Below, piece after piece: positions 16,061 to 24,304 of a DNA stretch of 64,000 nt (positions are counted from its first letter, which is position 1; each line of letters starts with the position of its first letter). The stretch is from Gemmatimonadaceae bacterium (GTDB lineage: Bacteria; Gemmatimonadota; Gemmatimonadetes; Gemmatimonadales; Gemmatimonadaceae), in assembly GCA_020846935.1 (NCBI GenBank), contig JADLCY010000001.1, forward strand, positions 806,001-870,000. Direction: 5' to 3'. Position numbers and translations under genes: made by a program. Below the pieces are notes generated by a model that saw nothing but the letters and a program-made list of their open reading frames with translations, searched no databases and was not told where the DNA came from.

Positions 16061-17994
16061 CGCGGGGCACGGTCGCCGTCGTTCTGGCGTTCGGCGCGTC
16101 GGTAGCAGGATCGCAGGGCACGAATCGTCAGATCGTCGAGTGGCCTACTTACGGCGGCGATGCCGGTGGCATGAAGTACTCACCGCTCACCGACGTAAAC
16201 CGGGACAATGTGCGCCGGCTGGCGCGCGCGTGGTCGTGGGACACGAAGGATCCGGCCAGCCCACCCGCCGACTCAGGGCGGCCGGCGCGCCCGGGGAACT
16301 TCCAGGCGACCCCGTTGATGATCAACGACACGCTGTACTTGCCGACAGCGCTCAATCAGGTGGTGGCGCTCGATGCGAACACGGGTCGGGAGCTGTGGCG
16401 CTTTGATCCACAGGCGTACCGCGCCGGACAGCCGTCGAACGGTACCGGGCTGGTGCACCGGGGCGTCGCGAGCTGGAGCGACGGTCGCCAGCGTCGGATC
16501 TTCATCAACTCGCGATGGCGACTCTTTGCGCTCGACGCCACCACGGGTCGGCCGATCCCCTCGTTCGGCGCCAACGGCGAGATCGATCTTACCGTTGGCC
16601 TTTCGCGGTCGGTGAATCGGCTGCACTACACCAACACCTCGCCTCCTGTGGTGTGGGGCGATCTCGTGATCCTCGGGAACGGCGTTGGCGATCGCCTCAT
16701 GTATCGCGGGGATCCGTCCGGCGACGTGCAGGCGATCGACGTGCGCAGCGGGAAGCGGGTCTGGCGCTTCAATCCCGTACCCGGGCCGGGCGAAGTTGGG
16801 CACGAGACCTGGGGCAACGACTCATGGAAGCACACCGGGCACACGAACGTGTGGGCGCCGTTCACGGTGGACAGCGCACGTGGCCTTGTCTACCTGCCGT
16901 TCGGTACGCCGAGCAATGACTGGTACGGTGGTCGACGCCCGGGCATGAACCTGTTTGGTGAGACCCTTGTCTGCCTCGACGCGCGCACCGGTCGTCGCGT
17001 GTGGCACTTCCAGACCGTGCACCATGGCCTCTGGGACTACGACCTCCCGGCGCCGCCTAACGTGATCACCGTGCGACAGGGCGGCCGGGCGATCGACGCC
17101 GTCGTGCAGGTGACCAAGATGGGCCTGCTGTTCGCGTTCGAGCGCGTGACGGGTCGGCCGCTGTGGCCCATCGACGAGCGGCCCGTGCCGGCGAGCGACG
17201 TGCCCGGAGAACAGGCCTGGCCGACGCAGCCCATTCCGCGACTGCCGGCGCCGTTCGCCCGCACCGGAATCAGCGAGGCGGACGCGGCGGACTTCACGCC
17301 CGCGATCCACCAAGCCGCGCTCGCCGCGTTGCGCAGGTACAGGCTCGGGCCATTGTTCACGCCGCCGTCGCTCGAGGGCACGGTGACCCTGCCTGGATCG
17401 ATCGGTGGGGCCGGATGGGGTGGCGCGATGTTCGATCCCGCGTCGAACACGCTGTTCGTGAAGGCCACCAACTCGCCATCGGTCTGGAGGATCCTGGCCC
17501 GGCCGACGCCGTCCGACACCAACGACATGGAATACGCGGCGGATCTCGCGAACTCGTCCATCACCGTGCGACTCGGCGACGCTGCGCCGATCCCGGTGAT
17601 CAAGCCCCCCTACGGCACGCTCACCGCCATCGACATGGCAACGGGGGCGCAGCGCTGGCAGGTTCCGCTGGGCGACACGCCGGGCGTTCGATCGCATCCC
17701 GCACTTCGCGGCGTGGCGATTCCACCCTACCTCGGCGTTGCTGGCGCGCCCGGTGGCGTGGTGACGGCGGGCGGTCTCGTGTTCATCACGGGAGGCGGGA
17801 GCGTGCTGTACGCCATCGATGTGCGCAACGGCACGGTCGCCTGGCAGGGGCAACTGGAGCAGGACGGGTACGCCAATCCCATGACCTACCGCACTCGTGC
17901 CGGGCGACAGTTTGTGGTGGTCGCCACCGGTGCAGGCGCCACGGCGCGCCTGGTGGCGTTCGCGATCGCGCAGGTTCCGGACGCGAGAGAGTGA
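16057..17994 (+). CDS. PQQ-dependent quinoprotein dehydrogenase (glucose/alcohol type)
   Basis: A 645-residue exported protein (signal peptide to about residue 23, ASVAGSQG) with the eight-bladed propeller pattern of quinoproteins. Blade repeats appear as VVALDANTGRELWRF, LFALDATTGRPI, VQAIDVRSGKRVWRF, LVCLDARTGRRVWHF, LTAIDMATGAQRWQV and LYAIDVRNGTVAWQG. The early WPTYGGDAGGMKYSPLTDVN and the HHGLWDYDLPAPPNV motif are characteristic of membrane/periplasmic glucose-dehydrogenase-like members. It would oxidise a sugar or alcohol with PQQ in the periplasm. Its ATG overlaps the preceding stop (ATGA). Confidence 0.9.
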   Translation: MTRGTVAVVLAFGASVAGSQGTNRQIVEWPTYGGDAGGMKYSPLTDVNRDNVRRLARAWSWDTKDPASPPADSGRPARPGNFQATPLMINDTLYLPTALNQVVALDANTGRELWRFDPQAYRAGQPSNGTGLVHRGVASWSDGRQRRIFINSRWRLFALDATTGRPIPSFGANGEIDLTVGLSRSVNRLHYTNTSPPVVWGDLVILGNGVGDRLMYRGDPSGDVQAIDVRSGKRVWRFNPVPGPGEVGHETWGNDSWKHTGHTNVWAPFTVDSARGLVYLPFGTPSNDWYGGRRPGMNLFGETLVCLDARTGRRVWHFQTVHHGLWDYDLPAPPNVITVRQGGRAIDAVVQVTKMGLLFAFERVTGRPLWPIDERPVPASDVPGEQAWPTQPIPRLPAPFARTGISEADAADFTPAIHQAALAALRRYRLGPLFTPPSLEGTVTLPGSIGGAGWGGAMFDPASNTLFVKATNSPSVWRILARPTPSDTNDMEYAADLANSSITVRLGDAAPIPVIKPPYGTLTAIDMATGAQRWQVPLGDTPGVRSHPALRGVAIPPYLGVAGAPGGVVTAGGLVFITGGGSVLYAIDVRNGTVAWQGQLEQDGYANPMTYRTRAGRQFVVVATGAGATARLVAFAIAQVPDARE

Positions 17995-18001
17995 GGCACG
18001 G

Positions 18002-18580
18002 ATGAATGATGTTGGCGCCACCCTCCTGGCGATCACGCTCGGGCTCGGACTGGCGACCGCTGCCGGGCTTCGCGTGTTCGTACCGTTGCTCGGAGCGGGC
18101 CTGGCCGCGCGCTTCGGCCTGATTTCGCTGCACGACGGGTTTGCATGGCTCGGCGAGCCGCTGGCGCTCGTGGCGCTCGGGACCGCGGCCTTGCTGGAAG
18201 TCGTTGCGTATCACGTACCCTGGCTCGATCACGCCCTCGACACCGTCGCCACGCCGGCCGCGCTCGTCTCGGGCATCATGGCGAGCGCCGCGGTGGTCGC
18301 CGACGTACCTCCGCTGGTGCGATGGGCGATTGCGATCATCGGCGGAGGCGGCGTGGCAGGCGTGGTGCAGGGCCTCACCGTGGCGACGCGGATCAAGTCG
18401 ACGGTCGCGACCGGTGGGCTGGGGAATCCGCTCGTGTCGACTGCTGAAACCCTCGGTGCGGTTGTCGTCGTAGTGATGGCCGTCTTCGTTCCCCTGGCGA
18501 GCCTTGCCCTCGTCGTGGCCACCGTGATCCTCACGTGGCGATGGCTGGGAAGGCTGGCGTGGCGGCGTCACGCACCCTAG
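18002..18580 (+). CDS. DUF4126-family membrane protein
   Basis: This short gene, 192 codons plus stop, encodes an integral membrane protein with about five hydrophobic helices. The motif AAGLRVFVPLLGAGLAARFG, the Tyr-His-Val-Pro-Trp-Leu-Asp-His segment (AYHVPWLDHALDTVATPAAL) and the late TGGLGNPLVSTAETLGA segment are, from memory, characteristic of the DUF4126 family. No function is known for the family. It starts 8 bp after the PQQ dehydrogenase stop and may be read through from it. Confidence 0.8.
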   Translation: MNDVGATLLAITLGLGLATAAGLRVFVPLLGAGLAARFGLISLHDGFAWLGEPLALVALGTAALLEVVAYHVPWLDHALDTVATPAALVSGIMASAAVVADVPPLVRWAIAIIGGGGVAGVVQGLTVATRIKSTVATGGLGNPLVSTAETLGAVVVVVMAVFVPLASLALVVATVILTWRWLGRLAWRRHAP

Positions 18581-18627
18581 GCGTCACCAACGCCCGGCAG
18601 CCACTCTCTCTCTCCGGAGTTGTTCTC

Positions 18628-18876
18628 ATGGGCCTCATCTTCGCAGCGTTGGCCGGTCTCCTCGTGGGCGGACTCGCCCGGTTCTTCTTCCCGGGGACGC
18701 AGGAGATGGGCCTGTTCAAGACCATGTTGCTCGGCCTGTTCGGCGGCTTTCTCGCCGGCGTGCTCGGCCGGCTCACCGGGTGGTACGGCCCGGGTCAGGG
18801 CGCCGGGATCATTGCGAGCGTGCTCGGGGCGATGCTGATTCTCTTCCTCCTCGGGAAGCGGAACCGAGTCACCTGA
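18628..18876 (+). CDS. GlsB/YeaQ/YmgE-family small membrane protein
   Basis: An 82-residue protein starting at the ATG at 18628, with CGGAG nine bases upstream. Three glycine-rich hydrophobic helices (FAALAGLLVGGLARFFFPG, KTMLLGLFGGFLAGVLGRL, GAGIIASVLGAMLILFLLG) match the transglycosylase-associated/YeaQ family. In other bacteria these are stress-induced inner-membrane proteins of unknown activity. The C-terminus is short and basic (GKRNRVT). Confidence 0.8.
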   Translation: MGLIFAALAGLLVGGLARFFFPGTQEMGLFKTMLLGLFGGFLAGVLGRLTGWYGPGQGAGIIASVLGAMLILFLLGKRNRVT

Positions 18877-18889
18877 ACGACGAAGCGCC

Positions 18890-20182
18890 ATGCGAGACGA
18901 GACACCGACATCCCCGTGGCAGCTGGTGGTCACGGGGATGTGGTTATTCGGGACGGTCGCCGGGGCACAGGCCCCGCGACAGACCGACGCGGACCACTAC
19001 ACGCGCTATGAACTCCTGGCGCCCGGCACGGCGAAGTTCCGCATCGTCTACGAGGTGTCGGCCACGACCTCCGGGGCCACGCGATACTTCAACCCCATCC
19101 GGCGCGGGAGCATCGCCACGGATGAACGGGTGACGGACCGCGCCACGGGCAGGCCGCTGCGCTTCTCCGTGGTCAAGGGATCCGAGGCGCGCGCCGGCGG
19201 CGTGCGCGGCGCCGACTCGACGATGGAATACATCGCGGTGGAACTCAGCCGGCCCGTCCCCGACAACGGGGAGCAACGCCTGCTCATCGACAAGACCTAC
19301 GAAGATGCCCGGAGCTATATCGCCGGCGGTGACACGCTGGTCTTCACGCGCCCGTTAGGCATCCGGCGCAACGCCGTGGTCCTGCCGGCTGGTTACGAGC
19401 TGGTCGGTGTGAACTACCCGTCGCAGGTTCGGACCGAGACCGACGGTCGCGTCCGCGTGTCGTTCATGAACATCGGACCGTCGGAGGTTCCGTACGTGGT
19501 GCGCGGTCGGCGGCTCGCCGCTTCCAGGTCGGCCACGAGCTCCGGGCGAGCCGCAGCGCCTGCGCCCACGAGCCCGGTCGTGGCGGCCGCGCCAGCTCGC
19601 GGCAACGTGCTCGACGATCCGCGTCTCTCGGAGCGCGCACGGCAGGACCGCGAGATCGTGTACTTCCTGCAGTCGCCGGAAACGAGCGCGTTCGACCTGT
19701 ACCACGACTACACCGAAACACGTCAGGGCGTCGGCACCTACCTCAACGTGGTGCGCGCCGGCTCGCGCGTGGCCAATCCCTCCGCGTACGTGCTCGACAC
19801 GGGGGAGCGGCTCGTGACGCAGACGCTCAAGGGGGCACAGATCGCGCAGGCGCAGGTCGACATCGGCCAGGCGGTCACGCCCGAAACGGAAGTCGTCGTG
19901 ATCCGGTTTCCACCACCCGGGGCCGGCGAGTCGGTTCGCCTGCGGATCGCCGAGACGTATACCGATCCGGCACGCTATCGTTTGGACGAGGGAGACTTGT
20001 TGGTGTGGGACCGCGCCTTTGGCCGACCGGTCAACGCGATGGTACTGCCGGCCGGGTGGTACGTGACCAACTGCTCGGTTCCAGCGGTGGTGACGCTCGA
20101 GCCCGACGGTCGCGTGCGACTCACGTTCGAGAACCCGCGTACCGACGAGGTGAGCGTCTTGTTGACGGGTCGCCGTCGCTGA
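18890..20182 (+). CDS. Exported protein with two copies of an unrecognised beta-rich domain
   Basis: A 430-residue protein with a signal peptide ending near residue 27 (LFGTVAGAQAP). The two halves repeat each other: RLLIDKTYEDARSYIAGGD, NAVVLPAGYELVGVNYPSQV and TDGRVRVSFMNIGPSEVPYV in the first, and RLRIAETYTDPARYRLDEGD, NAMVLPAGWYVTNCSVPAVV and PDGRVRLTFENPRTDEVSVL in the second. A linker rich in Ala, Pro and Ser (about 205-240) joins them. Each half reads as a beta-sandwich with an N-terminal extension. I do not recognise the family. It is exported to the periplasm or surface, and the stop codon region opens a tandem repeat. Confidence 0.7.
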   Translation: MRDETPTSPWQLVVTGMWLFGTVAGAQAPRQTDADHYTRYELLAPGTAKFRIVYEVSATTSGATRYFNPIRRGSIATDERVTDRATGRPLRFSVVKGSEARAGGVRGADSTMEYIAVELSRPVPDNGEQRLLIDKTYEDARSYIAGGDTLVFTRPLGIRRNAVVLPAGYELVGVNYPSQVRTETDGRVRVSFMNIGPSEVPYVVRGRRLAASRSATSSGRAAAPAPTSPVVAAAPARGNVLDDPRLSERARQDREIVYFLQSPETSAFDLYHDYTETRQGVGTYLNVVRAGSRVANPSAYVLDTGERLVTQTLKGAQIAQAQVDIGQAVTPETEVVVIRFPPPGAGESVRLRIAETYTDPARYRLDEGDLLVWDRAFGRPVNAMVLPAGWYVTNCSVPAVVTLEPDGRVRLTFENPRTDEVSVLLTGRRR

Positions 20183-20368
20183 CGCGCTGCGCACTCGCGA
20201 GCGAACAGGTCGTCGCCGCCAGGCGTACCGCGGACGACCGGCGAACGGGTCGCGGTTGCTGACACGGCGCGGATGAACGCCGCAGGGGTCAGCGTTTTCC
20301 ATTCGGTGGGTGCGGACAACCGTCGCAAGGGCTCGGCGTTTCCACACCGCGCGGACGAACGGCCGCGG
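20165..20368. repeat. Degenerate tandem repeat, 40-bp unit, about five copies
   Basis: Units beginning ACGGGTCGCCG, ACAGGTCGTCG, ACGGGTCGCGG, AGGGGTCAGCG and AGGGCTCGGCG start at about 20165, 20205, 20245, 20284 and 20327, and each ends with GCGGA-G-ACCGGCGA-like sequence. Spacing is 40, 40, 39 and 43 bp. The first unit lies in the last codons of the exported duplicated-domain gene and includes its stop. Later units are diverged but keep the GCGCGGA core. Confidence 0.62.
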
Positions 20369-20433
20369 CCCGCCGCGGGCGTGGCCCGGGCGACGTGCGC
20401 AGACCGCACGCCGCCGGGCCATCGGATCCGTGA

Positions 20434-21174
20434 CTAGCGCCGACGCGGCTTGCCGCGCTGGGACAGGTCGAACTCGAACGTTTCTCCGTTCACCGTCACG
20501 ACGGCGAACTGGGTGCCGTTGAACGTGATGGTGACCCCTCGTTCGACGAGTGAGCCATCGGGCCGCGTGGCAACGACGTGGCGGGTGATGGTGCCCGAGG
20601 TCGGCCAGCTCGTGGCGGTACGCGGTACCGGAATCATCACGGCATTGATGGTGCCCTTGCCGCGGATCGAATACGTACGCGTCTCACCGTCGCTCACGCG
20701 CACTCGGGTCGCGGTGGCCGAGTCCGTGCCGTTCCAGGTCATCGAGGTCTCGCGGCCGGCGAGTCCGCTGACCGTGAAATCACGCACCCGGTTCACGGTG
20801 GCGGTCCAGTGCGGGCGAGTGATCTCGCCGCTGATGACGGCGTGCATGGACACGCTGGCGGTGGTGAGCGAGTCGTAGGCGGGCTGGGTGACGCCCGCTG
20901 CATCCTTGTAGGTGCAAGTGCGTTCGACGTCCAGTCCGCCTCGGGCTTCGCGGTTGCACTCGAAGTGTCCGGGCCGCGCGAGAAGGCCGAGCCCGAAGGG
21001 GCCGGCGCCGGGGCCGCGCATCAGCTCGACGTCGGTCGCCGCGGCATCGGCCGCGATGGTAGCGACGTCGGCGCTGAGGACGGCGTCGGAACCGGTGATG
21101 GTGGTGGGGGCGTCAGTGCCGCAAGCCGCCAGGAGGGCAGCCGCGAGCACGCCCAGTGTGCGTGGGAATCGCAT
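20434..21174 (-). CDS. Lipoprotein of unknown function
   Basis: A 246-residue protein with a lipobox (LAAALLAACGTD, Cys at residue 19) that predicts lipid anchoring. The mature part is a Thr/Val-rich beta-strand succession (NRVRDFTVSGLAGRETSMTW, TRTYSIRGKGTINAVMIPVP, TGTITRHVVATRPDGSL-like, FNGTQFAVVTVNGETFEF). Two cysteines (HFECNREARGG, ERTCTYKDAAG) could form a disulfide. I know no family name, though similar short lipoproteins recur in this type of genome. A basic PRRR tail ends it. It stands alone between convergent and same-strand neighbours. Confidence 0.72.
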   Translation of the reverse strand: MRFPRTLGVLAAALLAACGTDAPTTITGSDAVLSADVATIAADAAATDVELMRGPGAGPFGLGLLARPGHFECNREARGGLDVERTCTYKDAAGVTQPAYDSLTTASVSMHAVISGEITRPHWTATVNRVRDFTVSGLAGRETSMTWNGTDSATATRVRVSDGETRTYSIRGKGTINAVMIPVPRTATSWPTSGTITRHVVATRPDGSLVERGVTITFNGTQFAVVTVNGETFEFDLSQRGKPRRR

Positions 21175-21373
21175 GGTCGGTGTCCGTTGTCAGTGATGGA
21201 CGAGAAAGCGCGCGCGGCAGGTACCGCGGGCGGGCCGCCCGTGTCGACGCAACGATGCCGGCTGGGGAGAGTGTGTAGCCGCGACACCATGACCCGATGT
21301 GCGCTCGTACGCGCGCGCACCGATCACGCCCTTGTGACGTTCGTGCTCCCGGAGCTGTTAAGGCGACCTGCGT

Positions 21374-22285
21374 TCAGAGCTGGAAGTGCGCGCCGAGGCC
21401 CATGTATTGGATCTTCTCGCGGAAGAACTGTCCGTACGGCGACGGACCAGTGTAGCTCTCGAAGAGCAGGCTCCATCGGCGTGACGGCGGGTCGGCGCCG
21501 CGCGTGCGCTCGAACTCGATGCCGGCGCGAATCGAGATGCTCGGCTTCCAGTCCTGCTCCTGCGAAGCCTTGAGGTCGATCGCGGCCACGGGCCGCAGTC
21601 CCCCGGCCGTCCCCAGGGAGATGAGCGAGCGCGTGGTCCGCAACTCGGCACCGCCGTGCGCGACCACCGGTTCGAGGTCGTCCGGTGACCGATTGAACAG
21701 CCACTCGCCGCCACCGTACAGGCGCAGCAGCGGCCCTTCGATCGACAGGATGGCCTCCGCGGCTTCGAACGAGAGGTTCACGCGTCCGGAGTCTGCGGCA
21801 CGGAGCAGGAACTCGTCGCCGAGGTGCGAACTCTGATGGTACACGCGAAGCCGCGTGGAGAACGCGTTGCGCCGAATGGTGAGCGGGACGCCGACAACAT
21901 AGTCGGCGTTCAGCAGGTCGAACGATGGCGCGCCGAGGTCAAACTGTGCGAACACACCACCAGCGAGCGAGAGCTGTACCCCGTTGCCCGGCGTCGCGCC
22001 GTTCCAGCGGGCGATACCGAATTGGTCGGCGATGCCTACCGATCCGATGGTCGACAGGGAGTCGTTCTCGCCGATGGTTCGCTGATAGCTGAGGAACGAG
22101 TGCAGCCCCTTGGGGTCGGCGAGCAGCGGGCAGAAGACGTCACCGGAGGGCAGCCCAACGTAGCCGCTTCGTTCCGTCGACGGGATGCGCAGTCCACAGC
22201 GGTCGATGGCTGTGGACTGCGCCGCGAGGTTGCCGGCAATGAGTAGTTGGAGCGGGAGCAACCACTTCGCGCCGCCGAGCGTCAT
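21374..22285 (-). CDS. DUF1207-like outer-membrane beta-barrel protein
   Basis: This 303-residue protein has a signal peptide ending at about residue 22 (LIAGNLAAQ). The segment GDVFCPLLADPKGLHSFLSY is what I recall as the DUF1207 signature (F-x-P-L-L-A-D-P), and the rest alternates hydrophobic and polar residues as in a barrel (NGVQLSLAGGVFAQFDLGA, AFSTRLRVYHQSSHLGDEFL, AGIEFERTRG). It ends in F-Q-L preceded by aromatic strands (IQYMGLGAHFQL), the usual outer-membrane C-terminal strand. The start overlaps the upstream amidohydrolase stop by 4 bp (ATGA), so the two are translated together; it might export or bind that enzyme's substrate, which is inference. Confidence 0.72.
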   Translation of the reverse strand: MTLGGAKWLLPLQLLIAGNLAAQSTAIDRCGLRIPSTERSGYVGLPSGDVFCPLLADPKGLHSFLSYQRTIGENDSLSTIGSVGIADQFGIARWNGATPGNGVQLSLAGGVFAQFDLGAPSFDLLNADYVVGVPLTIRRNAFSTRLRVYHQSSHLGDEFLLRAADSGRVNLSFEAAEAILSIEGPLLRLYGGGEWLFNRSPDDLEPVVAHGGAELRTTRSLISLGTAGGLRPVAAIDLKASQEQDWKPSISIRAGIEFERTRGADPPSRRWSLLFESYTGPSPYGQFFREKIQYMGLGAHFQL

Positions 22286-23898
22286 GGAATGATCGTGCCT
22301 TTTGGCTGGAACGGCGCACGCACCGCATCCGTCTTTGGCGCCTTCTCCTTTGACTTCGCCACCATCTTCTCGACCTCCTCCATGAGGCGCACGTTGTTCA
22401 TGACGACGCCGTCCTTGATGGTATGCACGATGCCCTGTGTGCGAAACATCTTGCCGTCCTTGTCGAGCGCCAGGTCGCCGAACGAGTACAGATACTTGAG
22501 GTTGGCAGCGGGATTGCCGTCGACGAGGAGCAGGTCCGCCTTGTAGCCGGGGCGTACCAGCCCGAGTCCGGGCTCACCGAGGGTGATGGCGCTGTTGAGC
22601 GTGGCCGACTTGAGGACATCGAGCGTGCTCATCCCGGTTTCGCGCGTCAGCTGCAGCTCACGAATGGTCGAGAAGCCCGGGGTAGCCCAGATGTAGTTGT
22701 CGTCGGTACCGAACGCCACGCGGCCGCCCCGGCGGTTGAACTCGTTGATCATGTCGCCCCAGAGCCGGAACGCCTGCGTCCAGTTGTATTCGTCGTCGCT
22801 CGTCCAGTCGTAGTGGAAGGCCCCGTGCCAGGCCGGGTCCGGCAGGTTCCAGCCCCAGAGCGAGGCATGCGTGTACTTCGCGTGCCAGGGCAGCGACTCC
22901 GCGCGCAGTATGTCGCGGTTGGCTTCATAGACCACGCGGGTGGGCAGCAACGTGACGCCGCACTTGAGCATCGAGTCCACGACCGTGGTGAGCAGGCGTT
23001 CCTTGTTGGTGTAGGTCCACACGCGGCCGGCTTCGCGGAAGCGATCGTTTTCGTTGCCGTAGCTGTAGTTGCGCGGGAAGTCCTGTGACTGGTTGTCGAG
23101 CGCGGACTCGGCGTAGCCGTAGTGGTGTTCGATCATCGTGATGCCGGCGCACGCCGCCCGCACCGCATTGGTGACCGCGGTATTGGACGGCTGGAGGTGG
23201 AACGAGGTGATCATCCCGTTCTCCTTTGCCGCTTTCGCGATGGCTGTCACGAGTTCGAGCGACCAGCCTAACGGGTCCATCGAGATCACGCGGAGGCCCG
23301 CGCCCTTCATGGCCTTCACCACTTCGGGCGCCTTGGCGGGATTGTCGAGGTCGAGCCGCGAGAAGCCCGTGACGCCCGTACCGTAGCTCGTGAGCGGGTA
23401 CATGCGCGGCGCGATGATGCTGTTCGCCTCGCTCTTCCGCGCTTCGTCCATCGCACTCTGGAACCCGCGATCGGCGGCATTGACCATGGTGGTCACGCCC
23501 ATGGCGAGCTTGAGATAGTAGACGTACTCGATCTCCTCGGGCAGCGTGCGAAGGTGCGTGTGGAGGTCGATCATGCCGGGCATGACGTACTTTCCGGCGG
23601 CGTCGATGACGCGGTCACCGGTCAGGCGCTGTCCTGCTCCGCGGCGTTCGGCGCTCACCGGGTCGAACGGCACCATCTGCGTGATGGTGTTGCCTTCGAT
23701 GAGGATGTCGTACGGACCGGCCGGCGGCCCGCCGTGACCCGGGATGACCATCGCGTTGCGAATGACGAGCCGGTTGTAGGGGCCGGCGGCAAGGTCGCCA
23801 AACTGGCGGGTGGTGATGTTGGCGGGCGTGGCGGGGCGCTGGGCAGCGAGCGGGAGGGCGAGGGCGAGGCTCGCGCAGGCGAGGGGGAGGCGACGCAT
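22282..23898 (-). CDS. Exported amidohydrolase, large type
   Basis: A 538-residue enzyme with a signal peptide to about residue 19 (SLALALPLAAQ). The amidohydrolase signature is complete: VMPGMIDLHTHLRT, MITSFHLQPSNTAV, MIEHHYGYAES, AFGTDDNYIW and the closing PGYKADLLLVDGNP. An unusually long insert (about residues 280-390, rich in Trp and Tyr, including LPWHAKYTHASLWGWNLPD) distinguishes it from the two shorter amidohydrolases in the window. The C-terminus is basic and lysine-rich. The substrate is not predictable. It is the first gene of a two-gene unit with the DUF1207-like barrel. Confidence 0.87.
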   Translation of the reverse strand: MRRLPLACASLALALPLAAQRPATPANITTRQFGDLAAGPYNRLVIRNAMVIPGHGGPPAGPYDILIEGNTITQMVPFDPVSAERRGAGQRLTGDRVIDAAGKYVMPGMIDLHTHLRTLPEEIEYVYYLKLAMGVTTMVNAADRGFQSAMDEARKSEANSIIAPRMYPLTSYGTGVTGFSRLDLDNPAKAPEVVKAMKGAGLRVISMDPLGWSLELVTAIAKAAKENGMITSFHLQPSNTAVTNAVRAACAGITMIEHHYGYAESALDNQSQDFPRNYSYGNENDRFREAGRVWTYTNKERLLTTVVDSMLKCGVTLLPTRVVYEANRDILRAESLPWHAKYTHASLWGWNLPDPAWHGAFHYDWTSDDEYNWTQAFRLWGDMINEFNRRGGRVAFGTDDNYIWATPGFSTIRELQLTRETGMSTLDVLKSATLNSAITLGEPGLGLVRPGYKADLLLVDGNPAANLKYLYSFGDLALDKDGKMFRTQGIVHTIKDGVVMNNVRLMEEVEKMVAKSKEKAPKTDAVRAPFQPKGTIIP

Positions 23899-24304
23899 GG
23901 GGCGATGGACGAAAGGAGGGGAGCCGGCCCGGGGTGGCCGCGCTCCTCATTCTAGAGCGCGGTACCGCGCCCTGTCGATTGCTCCGCCGACTCAGCCCAC
24001 GTACACGGCGCTGCGGTACGAGGCATCGCCGTATCTCGCGCCCTTTCGGCACAAGGCGGACTCGCGCGTGCGGTCCGCCAACCCTCGGCGAGACGAGGCG
24101 CACGAGGTCTCCGAGTCGACGAGCGCGCGCCGTGGGAAGGCGCTCGTCGTCGCAGAGGACGCCGGTGGAGCGGCGACCGGGACGCAGATCCATGACGTTG
24201 GGTCGGCGTCCGCGGAGAGCTCCTCCGTCGGCTTACCCATTCACCGCGTGTTCGGATCTGGTCGACTTGCCGTTCGTCCATCTTTTCGCAAACAGGTCGC
24301 ACCA
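23899..24304. other. Intergenic stretch at the left edge of the accessory-looking island
   Basis: About 400 bp between the amidohydrolase start and the end of the AAA ATPase gene. A frame of 82 codons on the minus strand (23992-24240) is open but has no ribosome binding site and no recognisable motif. There is a small dyad, GAGCGCGGTACCGCGC, near 23955-23970. I see no integrase, direct repeat or tRNA that would mark an insertion boundary. Confidence 0.45.

Noticed and set aside
16822-18036. Long minus-strand open frame inside the PQQ dehydrogenase gene
   Set aside because: Arg/His/Gly-rich shadow without any domain, opposite an intact quinoprotein.
20165-20368. CRISPR array
   Set aside because: Contiguous 40-bp units with no spacer, degenerate along the whole length.
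23992-24240. 82-codon frame on the minus strand at the left edge of the island
   Set aside because: High third-position GC but no ribosome binding site, no motif and a strongly biased Ala/Ser/Arg composition.
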